Shown piece after piece: positions 39,843 through 48,970 of a stretch of 64,000 bases of DNA (position 1 is the first letter of the stretch; the number at the start of each line of letters is the position of its first letter). Below the pieces are notes generated by a model that saw nothing but the letters and a program-made list of their open reading frames with translations, ran no database searches and had not been told where the DNA came from. The stretch comes from SHAN690 sp023262195 (lineage in GTDB: Bacteria; Bacteroidota; Bacteroidia; Flavobacteriales_G; Salibacteraceae): positions 124,001 to 188,000 of the forward strand of contig JAYQJE010000003.1 in NCBI GenBank assembly GCA_038142005.1, read 5' to 3'. The translations under genes were made by a program, and so were the position numbers.

Positions 39843-41777
39843 ATGTGAGGAATTACTGGCATCGTTAGCAAAGGAAAAGGAACTCAACAAAAGTTCTCTT
39901 TGATTTCGCAATCAAGCCAAAAGCTAGCGCATAGAGGCCCAGACAACATGGCTCATTTTATAGAGGCGCCTGTGGCCTTTGGTCATACTCGATTGAGCAT
40001 CATTGATCTCAACGAACGTTCAAATCAGCCCATGCATAGCCTATCAGGCCGGTACAGCATTGTATTCAATGGTGAAATTTACAACTACCAAGCCTTGAAG
40101 CACGATTGTGAAAAAGCAGGTATTCAGTTGGTTACGGAGAGTGATACGGAAGTTTTGTTGACTCTATATTCCATTTATGGCAAGCAATGCCTTGACAAAC
40201 TCAATGGGTTCTTTGCATTTGCAATTTATGATCGTGAGCTGGAAGAAGTTTTTGTGGCGAGAGACCGGCTGGGTATAAAACCATTGGTCTATTACATGGA
40301 TGACACGGATTTTGCTTTTGCCTCAGAGTTAAAGGCACTATATGCCTTCGGATTTGAAAAGGAGTTAGACAAGGTTTCAGTATTTACTTATTTCAAATTG
40401 AATTACATACCCGCTCCGGCTACAATCCTCAAAAACTTCTATAAGCTTGAACCGGGCTATCACTTGACCATTACTTGGAATAAGGAAAAGGTGCACGTAG
40501 AGAAAAACCAGTGGTATCAGATTCCGCTTAATGAAGAAGAGGCAAAAAAGCTCACAGCACATGATTATAGCCAATCGCAGAAAGTGCTCAAGCGTTTTGT
40601 GCGCGAATCAGTGCGAAAGCGTTTGATAGCAGATGTGCCTGTGGGCACATTTCTAAGTGGAGGCATTGACTCAAGCATCATAGCCACCATAGCTAAAGAA
40701 GAGAAAGAGGATATTGAAGCATTCACAATCGGATTCCCTGAGTATGATCACTTTGACGAAACCTCGGCAGCAAGGGTTGTGGCGAAGAAAGCAGGATTAA
40801 CACATCATGAAATTCCAGTTCGACAAAAAGACCTATACGAATCTGCACGCCAAGTTTTAGATCATTTGGATGAACCATTTGGAGACAGTTCAATGGTCAA
40901 TGTAAATCTGTTATCAAAGCATGTGCGCACACATGTAAAAGTAGCTTTGAGTGGCGATGGCGGTGACGAGCTTTTTGGCGGATACAACAAACATTCAGCT
41001 GAGTTTCGAGTACGTTATCCTGCCTTTAAAGAACATGTGGTCGGCAATCTGGGACCGTTTTGGGGCATATTGCCCAACTCTAGAAGCGGAAAACTATCCA
41101 ACTTGGTTCGTCAATTGAACAGGTTTTCAGACGGATTTAAACTTGGTCCCAAGGATAGATACTGGCGCTGGGCAGGAATCATGAATGAAGAGCAAGCCAA
41201 CTACCTGATGAAAGAGGCAATGCTACCACGGGAGCAGCGCCTTTCAGATGACGGGCACAATTACAAGAAGCGAAAAGATTTTTTGTTGAGGTTCATCACT
41301 AAAAACGGAACGCTTAACGAAACACTGCTGACGGATGCACAAATGGTGCTTGCGAATGATATGCTCTTTAAAGTGGATCAAGGCAGTATGATACATAATC
41401 TTGAGGTACGCACTCCCCTGCTCGATCACCTCATTGTGCAATACGCATTCAAGCTTCCGGTGATGTTCAAACTAAATCACACCAGCAAGAAGAAGATATT
41501 AACCGATGCATTCAGTGATAAATTACCAAATGAAATACTCAATAATCCAAAGAAAGGATTTGAAGTACCACTGCTCGAATGGTTTAGAGGTGAGTTAAAA
41601 GAGGATTTCAAGGCTGCAATTTCTGATCTAGATTTGATCGAACATCAAGGCGTGTTTAATCCAAAATCTTTGGAGGAAATTGAGCGAAAGCTTTACTCCA
41701 ATAATCCTGGTGATAGTGCCACATGGGCTTGGGCCTACCTTGTTTTTCAGTCATGGTATAAAAACCACATGATTTAA
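39843..41777 (+). CDS. asnB: Asparagine synthase (glutamine-hydrolysing) with TGA at the catalytic Cys codon
   Basis: The class II glutamine amidotransferase/AsnB architecture. The expected start ATG (39843) is followed in frame by TGA (39846-39848) where the nucleophilic Cys2 codon belongs, then GGA ATT ACT GGC ATC GTT, giving GITGIVSKGKGT. The rest is intact: AHRGPDN, VFNGEIYNYQ, the synthase P-loop GTFLSGGIDSSIIA, SGDGGDELFGGY and LDHLIVQYAFKLP (625 residues from 39900). Without Cys2 the protein could not use glutamine in the normal way. It might restart downstream (TTG 39900 or ATG 39948) as an ammonia-dependent fragment. It opens an exopolysaccharide locus. Confidence 0.92.
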
Positions 41778-42983
41778 ATGGCCAAGGAAAAAATCAGAGT
41801 CTTACGCATCATCAACCGGTTCAACTTAGGTGGACCAACGTATAATGCTGCGTATCTCACTAAATACCTTGGTGAAGGTTTTGAAACTCTTCTTGTAGGA
41901 GGATCCAAAGATGAGCATGAAGCGAGTTCCCAATACATATTAGAAAACCTTGAGATTAAGCCTCGAGTGATTTCGTCTATGATGAGATCCATAGGTACTG
42001 GAGATTGGACAGCTTACCAAGAGCTTGTTAGGATCATAGATGAATACAAACCTCATGTGGTGCACACCCATGCCTCCAAGGCAGGAACCCTCGGGCGACT
42101 CGCGGCAATTCGTAAAAATGTGCCTGTGATCGTACATACATTTCATGGACATGTTTTTCACTCATACTTCGGAAGTTTAAAAACCAATTTCTATAAGGCC
42201 ATCGAGCGCTATTTGGCCAAGCGATCAACGGCCATCATTGCCATAAGCAATCAACAAAAGCATGAGTTGAGCATCGAACATGGAATCTGTAAACCTGATA
42301 AAATCAAGGTAATTCCATTGGGCTTTGATTTATCGAGATTCAGAGAAAGAAGAGCCGAGAAGAGGGTGGATTTCAGGGTGAAATATGGACTACATGAAAA
42401 CGAAATTGCCGTAGGTATTGTAGGTCGGCTTGTTCCAATAAAAAATCACGAGTTTTTTCTGAAGGTTGCACAAACAGCTTTCCAAAAGAATAGCAAACTC
42501 CGATTTTTTATTGTTGGTGATGGTGAGTCGAGAGATCATTTGGAAGCCTACGCCTCAGGACTAGGATTGACATTTACACAGAATGAAGCACCGAATGAAA
42601 AATCCCCCTTGTGCTTCACCTCATGGATTAAAGAGGTAGATTGGGTGTACGCAGGTTGCGATATTGTGTGCCTCACCTCTCTGAATGAAGGTACTCCCGT
42701 GAGCTTAATCGAAGCTCAAAGCGCTGGCAAACCCATCGTGTCAACACAAGTTGGTGGCATTCACGACATCGTAGATGTAAATAGGTCAGCCTACCTCACC
42801 ACCACGGATGATACGGATCAATTTACCGAGTATGTGCTTCAACTGGCTGAGGATGAAATGCTCAGAAAGGATTTTGGCCAGAGTGGAGAAAACTGCGTAG
42901 CTCAGCGATTTGATTATGCGCGTCTATGTGCTGATGTTGCCGCTTTGTATGAGAAACTTTTAGAAGAAAAAAACGAAACTTAA
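41778..42983 (+). CDS. Glycosyltransferase family 4
   Basis: A GT-B fold enzyme of 401 residues: N-terminal INRFNLGGPTYNAAYL, the acceptor-domain HTHASKAGTLGRLAA and VHTFHGHVFHSYF. The donor-binding part has VGIVGRLVPIKNHEFFLKVA and LTSLNEGTPVSLIEAQSAGKPIVST (E-x7-E motif). It begins directly after the asnB stop and lies before wza/wzc, so it probably acts in exopolysaccharide repeat-unit assembly. Confidence 0.88.
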   Translation: MAKEKIRVLRIINRFNLGGPTYNAAYLTKYLGEGFETLLVGGSKDEHEASSQYILENLEIKPRVISSMMRSIGTGDWTAYQELVRIIDEYKPHVVHTHASKAGTLGRLAAIRKNVPVIVHTFHGHVFHSYFGSLKTNFYKAIERYLAKRSTAIIAISNQQKHELSIEHGICKPDKIKVIPLGFDLSRFRERRAEKRVDFRVKYGLHENEIAVGIVGRLVPIKNHEFFLKVAQTAFQKNSKLRFFIVGDGESRDHLEAYASGLGLTFTQNEAPNEKSPLCFTSWIKEVDWVYAGCDIVCLTSLNEGTPVSLIEAQSAGKPIVSTQVGGIHDIVDVNRSAYLTTTDDTDQFTEYVLQLAEDEMLRKDFGQSGENCVAQRFDYARLCADVAALYEKLLEEKNET

Positions 42984-43029
42984 ATCAAAAATCACTTTAC
43001 TTTGTATTTCAAAGTGCTTTCCAAATAAT

Positions 43030-43818
43030 ATGAAAAGAAGACTTGTTATCCTATTCGGTTTTATCATTGCCATCTCTATATCGAGCTGCAAGCTGTTTAA
43101 TCCGAGCGTGATGCTGAAGCCAAAAAGGAACTATACCTATGCTGAGGCTAGTGACACATTGCCACGTGAATACATTCTACAAAAAGGGGACATTGTCACT
43201 TTTCGGCTATTTTCTAATAAGGGATTCAAAATCATTGATTTGAGTACGATGGAAGATGGAGGAATTGGCGGTAATAATCAATTGAATCGGCAAAACCAAC
43301 TTCAATATCTTATTGAATCTGATAGTTCAGTAAACCTTCCAATAATCGGTCGAACGAAGATTGTTGGCTTCAATTTAAAAGAAGCAGAGCTCTTTTTAGA
43401 AGACAGGTTTGCCAACTACTATAACGATCCATTTATAAGAATTGAAGTCTTAAATCGCAGGGTCATTGTCTTCCCAGGCAATGGAGGTGCTGCAAATGTG
43501 GTCCCCATTAGCAACGAATATCTAACAATAGTTGAAGCATTAGCACTTGCAGGTGGCATCTCTGACGGAGGTAAAGCGCATAGGGTTCGTGTGTTTAGAG
43601 GCAACTTAAAAGACCCCTTAATCTATGATATTGATCTGTCAAGTCCAGAAGGCCTTGCAGAAGCGAATATGATTTTCATACGATCAATGGATATCATTTA
43701 TGTTGAGCCAAGCTACTTTGTCGCAAGAAAGCTTCTCACCACCACAGGTCAACTTTTAGCACTGATTACCAATTCGATAGCCACATATATTGTGGTAACC
43801 AATTTCACCAATCTCTAG
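43030..43818 (+). CDS. wza: Polysaccharide export lipoprotein (Wza/BexD-type)
   Basis: An outer-membrane polysaccharide export protein: lipobox ISISSC, then the export/SLBB region YILQKGDIVTFRLFSNKG, NLPIIGRTKIVGFNLKEAE, YLTIVEALALAGGISDGG and DIIYVEPSYFVARKL. The C-terminal hydrophobic stretch (LLALITNSIATYIVV) is membrane-like. It is next to wzc, its usual partner. An inverted repeat ACTTTGtatttCAAAGT at 42998-43014 lies in the leader. Confidence 0.88.
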   Translation: MKRRLVILFGFIIAISISSCKLFNPSVMLKPKRNYTYAEASDTLPREYILQKGDIVTFRLFSNKGFKIIDLSTMEDGGIGGNNQLNRQNQLQYLIESDSSVNLPIIGRTKIVGFNLKEAELFLEDRFANYYNDPFIRIEVLNRRVIVFPGNGGAANVVPISNEYLTIVEALALAGGISDGGKAHRVRVFRGNLKDPLIYDIDLSSPEGLAEANMIFIRSMDIIYVEPSYFVARKLLTTTGQLLALITNSIATYIVVTNFTNL

Positions 43819-43826
43819 TCTTTTAG

Positions 43827-46261
43827 TTGGACCAAGCTAAAGATATACAAGAAGAAGCAAGCTCTGGTTTCAATTTAGACATGGGCCTGCTCATTATGCT
43901 GACGGTAAAATCGTTGGTATGGTCTGCCTTGATATTTGGACTAGCCATTGTTACGGCCTATACCTATATATATTATACTCAACCTATATATGAGGCGAAT
44001 TCGGTAATCCAACTCATTAACGACAACCAAGCCAACCGAGTGCTTAATGTTGAAAACATCTATGAGGAAGACAACCTTTCTAAAGACTTAGAGGTACTGC
44101 GATCGCCAGAGTTTTTAAAATTAGTTGTACAATCCTTAGATCATGACATTAGTTATTTCAGTGAAGGCGAAGTGCTTACAAATGAAAAGTATTTAAACAG
44201 CGCCTACACCATCTTTTACGAGGTAGTTGATCCAATAGTCTACAATCGGAAAGTCTATTTTTCTGTAGAAAGTGAGAGCGCAGGAAAGCTTTCACTTTAC
44301 CTTAATGGCCAACCTAAATCATTTGATTTTAATATCGGTGACACCGTTGATATCGATATCGCCAAAATCGTTGTTACTGCTCGAAACGAATCGAAATCGT
44401 TGGATTTATCGGCCTTTGCCACAGATGATAAGCACTATTTCACCATTAACTCAACATCAAGACAGGTTCAAGAATTGGCATTTCAGTATCAGGTAGTTAT
44501 ACTTAATGCATCCGCCAATACTATACGCATCAATGTGAAAAATGCAAATCCTACGAAGGCTAGCGCTCTTTGCGCAGCTGTGGCCGAAACATACATCATG
44601 TACGATCAGGAGCGGCAGGCAGAAAGTGCTAATAGTGTTATTGAGTTTATTGATGATCAGATTGATGAGGTTTTTGTGAATTTAAAATCAAGCGAAGACT
44701 TAATATCAGAGTTTAAGCAAGAATCTCGCTTGGAGCAAAAACAAGAAATTGCTGGATCGTATATCAACAGGATGAGCACGCTTGAAAAGCAACAAGCGGA
44801 AATTCGAATTCAAATCGAATTACTTGAAGAACTCACCTTTGGTATAAACAACGAAAATACCGACCTTGATATATATGGGCTCATCCCAATGCTGACGGGT
44901 ACCGAGTTCGAAACCAGTGTGCGTAACCAAATAGAAGAATTGGAACGATTGGTGATGCTGAGGAATCGAAGGCTAGGTTCGGCAACAAAGTCAAACCCCA
45001 CTATGGTCATCTATGAAGAACAGATTGAATTACAAAAGAATCTGATCTTGAAAAGCATTGATGTGTTACACGAAAGACTCATTTCGCAATCCAACTCGAT
45101 TGAACAAAAAATCAGGGAAATTGAGAACAACTTCATGGATTTACCCACCCGTGAAATTGAATATGCACGCTTGGAGCGTGTTTTCAATTCGCACGAAAAG
45201 TATTACACATTACTGCTAGAGAAGAAGACAGAGTTTAGAATCTCCAAAGCAGGTTTGGTTCCAGATAACAGAATTCTAAAACGGGCACAAACACCGGTAC
45301 TTCCCATTAGTCCGAGTAAACAATCAGCTTATCTATCTGCAATTATTTTCGGAATCCTCATGACCATACTGCTAATAGCAGTACGTTACATTTTGAATAA
45401 CGATATAAGTGTTGATCATTTGAAGCAAGCGTTACTACCCGAAATAAGTGTCTTGGGTATTGTGCCAAAGTCTCATGAAGTCATTCCACAATCCCAGATC
45501 GACAAGAAACCAAAATCAATTATGGCGGAGTCGTTCCGGTCTATTCGCACCAATCTTGAGTTTTTTGAAAGCAAGGTGGATAAAAAGGTCATTGCCGTGA
45601 CATCGACCATCAGTGGTGAAGGAAAAACGTTTGTAGCCATAAACCTCGCTGGAATCTTGGCATACAGCGGTAAACGAGTCATCATTCTCGATTTGGATAT
45701 GCGTAGGCCTCGAATACACAGTGGTTTTCAATCAGATAACAATTTTGGTATGAGCACGCTATTGAGCGGCAGAGGTGCACTTAAAGACATGATCCGAAAT
45801 AGCGATATGGAAGGTTTGGATTTCATAACTGCTGGGCCAATTCCACCAAATCCAAGTGAGTTGATAATCAATGGACGATTAACCGCCGCAATTAATGAAC
45901 TCAAAGAAAATTATGATGTAGTAATGATTGATAATCCACCCGTTGGGCTTGTTGCTGATGGAATCACCACACTGCGTATGGCTGATTTCCGCTCTACATT
46001 TTTAGAAGCGAATATTCGAAGAAGGCATTCACCGCACATGTGAACAAAATTTTCCGAGAAAATAAAATCAAAAACTTGGCCGTTGTTTTGAATGCTGTTG
46101 ACCTTGATAACCTTAAGTATAAACGATACGGAGCCTATGGAAACAAGTATGGCTACGGTTATGGTTACGGATACGGACACAATGGATATTACGAAGAGGA
46201 TTCAAAGTCCTCTAAAAAATCCTTTCTTAGCGGCCTAAAGTCAAAGGGTGGAAATTCATAA
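43827..46261 (+). CDS. wzc: Polysaccharide co-polymerase/BY-kinase (Wzc-type), frameshift near C-terminus
   Basis: Two membrane helices (about residues 20-45 and 500-520) flank a long periplasmic coiled coil. A cytoplasmic tyrosine kinase domain follows: Walker A STISGEGKTFVAIN, Walker A' VIILDLDMRRPR, Walker B DVVMIDNPPVGLV. It controls chain length and export. The frame breaks at GATTTCCGC near 45987, where one missing T or C would restore DFPLYIFRSEYSKKAF. The last 70 residues (46040-46261) lie in the other frame and hold a Tyr-rich tail with YGYGYGYGYG, the expected autophosphorylation cluster. As sequenced the kinase lacks this tail. Confidence 0.88.
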
Positions 46262-46787
46262 ACCGCAACTCGATGGGCTCATTTTATTCAAGCCCCAGGT
46301 ATTCAGAGATGAACGAGGTTATTTCTTTGAAAACTTCCGGAAATCAAATTTTGAATCGGCAGTAGATATTGATTTTGTGCAGGAAAACGAATCAATGAGT
46401 AATGCAGGCATTGTTAGAGGTCTTCATTTGCAAGCACCACCATATGCACAAGCTAAATTGGTGAGGGTTGTTAAAGGTGCAATCCTAGACGTAGTCGTAG
46501 ATGTTCGTAAAAAATCACCAACATTTGGCCAACACTTCTCTATAGAACTTAATGAAACTAATAAATGGTCTTTTTTCATACCTGCTGGCTTTGCTCACGG
46601 TTTCTTTTGCCTAGAAGATCAGACCATCGTTCAGTACAAATGCTCGGAATATTACCACCCAGAATCTGAAATGGGTTTTAAGTGGAACGACCCTTTGGTT
46701 GGAATTGATTGGCCCAACCAACAGGCCGTTGAATCAAAAAAGGATAAGGCACTTCCATCATTTCAGGACTTTAAGTCTCCGTTCTAG
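46248..46787 (+). CDS. rfbC: dTDP-4-dehydrorhamnose 3,5-epimerase
   Basis: A cupin-fold epimerase for dTDP-L-rhamnose: DERGYFFENFRKSNFE, catalytic RGLHLQAPP (His), KGAILDVVVDVRKKSPTFG, and FFIPAGFAHGFFCL. The 179 residues are complete. The start overlaps the end of the wzc tail frame by 14 bases. No rfbA, rfbB or rfbD occurs in the window. Confidence 0.93.
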   Translation: MEIHKPQLDGLILFKPQVFRDERGYFFENFRKSNFESAVDIDFVQENESMSNAGIVRGLHLQAPPYAQAKLVRVVKGAILDVVVDVRKKSPTFGQHFSIELNETNKWSFFIPAGFAHGFFCLEDQTIVQYKCSEYYHPESEMGFKWNDPLVGIDWPNQQAVESKKDKALPSFQDFKSPF

Positions 46788-46844
46788 AACAAATCGCTGT
46801 TCAAAAAAGCTAAAATCCAAACCCAATTGATCAATTTGCGTACT

Positions 46845-46852
46845 TAGGTTTG
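46845..46852 (+). promoter_or_regulatory. Bacteroidota-type -7 element TAGGTTTG
   Basis: A TAnnTTTG match 11 bases before the ATG of the WecA-like gene. No good -33 element is seen at the usual distance. Confidence 0.35.
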
Positions 46853-46863
46853 AAGCTAACCTG

Positions 46864-47959
46864 ATGGACTTACAAGCCTTACTCATATTCTTCATCACAA
46901 TTGTGGTGTTTTGCGGGGTATTGAACTATCTTCTGCTCAAGTGGACCAAAACGCTGGGTAGGAAAAACGATATTAATGACGAAGAAGTCCGTTGGAGCGA
47001 AGACTACAAACCTGCCATTGGCGGAGTCGGATTCTATATCGCTTTCATTATTGCCCTAATGGTCTATTTCGCACTCTTCAAACCTTATTTAAGTCAGGCA
47101 CAAGAGCTGGCTGAATACGGAATAGTACTTTGTGTGACCCTAGGTTTTTTTGCCGGATTGGCAGATGACGCATTCAACACGGTGCCTTGGTTCAAATTCA
47201 TTGCTCAATTCTGTTGCGGACTTATCTTAGTGATTTTCGGGTTACAGATTAGCTTCTTTGATGTTGCTTGGCTTGATGCCTTACTCACAATTTTCTGGAC
47301 CATATCTGTAATGAATAGTATTAATATGCTCGATAACATGGATGGCATAACCGCATCAGTTGGCATATCTATTCTACTTTGTGCTGCCATTTGTGCCTTG
47401 CCGTTCTCCGAAGCAAATGTCTTTTATACCCTAATATGTGGTGGCACAGTTGCTTCATTAATTGGATTCCTGTTTCTCAATTGGAACAGCTAAGATGTTT
47501 ATGGGTGATACAGGAAGCCAAATGCTTGGCGCTATGCTAGCCGCAGTTGGTATTGCATTCTTTTGGAACAATGATGCCATCATCACAGATCATAGCTGGT
47601 ATTCGAAATTGGTGATAGTGATGACTGCCTTTGTTATACCCATAGGAGACTCTCTCACCGTTACCATCAACAGACTCAGACGGGGCCAATCGCCTTTTGT
47701 TGGTGGTAGAGATCACACAACCCACCACTTATCATACGCAGGGCTCACTGATCGGCAAGTTGCTTATGTGATGATTGGCTTATCTGCCATTTCAGTTTTG
47801 CTCATCGCAGGACTTCAATACATTCCAAAACCAAACTTGTCGCTCTACGTGACTATCTTGTTTATATACTGCATACTTGCAATTGGATTTCTCTTCAGCA
47901 CCCCACGTTGGAGAAAAGCCAAATCAAGATATCAAACGTTAAACTCACCGACAGGTTAA
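46864..47959 (+). pseudogene. wecA: WecA-type undecaprenyl-phosphate sugar-1-phosphate transferase, frameshifted
   Basis: A MraY/WecA-superfamily membrane enzyme that starts lipid-linked glycan synthesis. Motifs are DEEVRWSEDYKPAIGGVGF, GFFAGLADDAFNTVPW, SINMLDNMDGI, and after the break KMFMGDTGSQMLG and PIGDSLTVTINRLRRGQSPF with GGRDHTTHHL. The frame breaks at TGGAACAGC near 47486. Two bases (probably AC) are missing from what should read LNWNTAKMFMGDTG. The active site is split, so the protein is inactive unless the indel is an error. Confidence 0.88.
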
Positions 47960-48970
47960 ATGCACCGAACCTCTACTCTATTGTCCATATTCACCATCAC
48001 GGTGCTCGTGGCGATGATTTATCTCTTTACAGGCTCAACCAATGAGCAAGCCGAAAGCAATCAGTATAAAAACACGTTCAAGGAAGATTACCGCGTTTAC
48101 GCCCTCGAATTGCCTCAAAAAATGCAGTTTGCCGATGAGGAAGTGCCCGTATCCTTATTGGATGTGAGAGAAAAACTTGATCGGGAAATGCTGGTAAACA
48201 CTTATTGGCAGTCTCAGACAATGTTGTTTATTAAACGAAGTAATCGCTGGTTTCCAGTGATCGAGCCCATTCTAGAAGAAGAAGGTGTACCCACCGACTT
48301 TAAGTATCTCGCCTTAATAGAGAGTGGATTTGAGCAAGTTGTTAGTCCAGCAGAAGCCACTGGGTTTTGGCAATTAATGAAAGCCTCTGCCCAAGAAAAC
48401 GGGCTTGAAATAACAGGCCCCATTGATGAGCGCTATAACGTTGAAAAATCAACAAGAGCTGCATGTGCATACCTAAAAACAGCTAAAGAACGATTTGGAT
48501 CTTGGACACTTGCAGCAGCCTCATATAATATGGGAATGGCAGGGTTGAGCCGTCAATTGGAAAGACAGAAGGCTACCAACTATTATGACCTAGTATTGAA
48601 CTCAGAAACTTCCAGATACCTATTTAGAATATTCGCAGCAAAAACGATCCTTGTAAACCCGTCAGACTATGGTTTTACATTTCGCGAGAAGGATCTTTAT
48701 GCCCCACTCAACTGGAAGGAAATTACCGTAGACTCCACAGTGAATAATCTTGCCTATTTTGCCTTTGAACAAGGTATAAATTACAAGGCCCTCAAGTTTC
48801 TTAACCCTTGGCTGAGAGACAGTTATTTACCCAATAAATACGGCAGAACCTACACCATTAAAATCCCGATTGCTCCTCAATCCGATCTTTTGATTTATGA
48901 CAAGGAGCAAGTTGCTACTTTCACGCGCCAGAAAAGTGATGAAAGCAAAAACGAAGGCGCAGAAGATTGA
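47960..48970 (+). CDS. Lytic transglycosylase (MltD-like, GH23)
   Basis: A membrane-anchored (residues 8-24) SLT-fold enzyme: catalytic Glu121 in YLALIESGFEQV, GFWQLMKASA, and AAASYNMGMAGL. It cleaves the MurNAc-GlcNAc bond, forming 1,6-anhydroMurNAc. No LysM repeats are visible in the C-terminus. The stop overlaps the uvrA start by about 30 bases. Confidence 0.88.
   Translation: MHRTSTLLSIFTITVLVAMIYLFTGSTNEQAESNQYKNTFKEDYRVYALELPQKMQFADEEVPVSLLDVREKLDREMLVNTYWQSQTMLFIKRSNRWFPVIEPILEEEGVPTDFKYLALIESGFEQVVSPAEATGFWQLMKASAQENGLEITGPIDERYNVEKSTRAACAYLKTAKERFGSWTLAAASYNMGMAGLSRQLERQKATNYYDLVLNSETSRYLFRIFAAKTILVNPSDYGFTFREKDLYAPLNWKEITVDSTVNNLAYFAFEQGINYKALKFLNPWLRDSYLPNKYGRTYTIKIPIAPQSDLLIYDKEQVATFTRQKSDESKNEGAED

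Noticed and set aside
39843..39900. Selenocysteine or recoded TGA at AsnB residue 2
   Set aside because: Many genes here end in TGA (for example the ATGA overlaps), so TGA is a stop, and I see no convincing SECIS-type hairpin after this codon. Sec at position 2 would also be unusual. A substitution or sequencing error is simpler.
42998..43014. Inverted repeat ACTTTGtatttCAAAGT as a terminator
   Set aside because: The stem is only 6 bp and no T-run follows; it is noted as a possible leader structure only.
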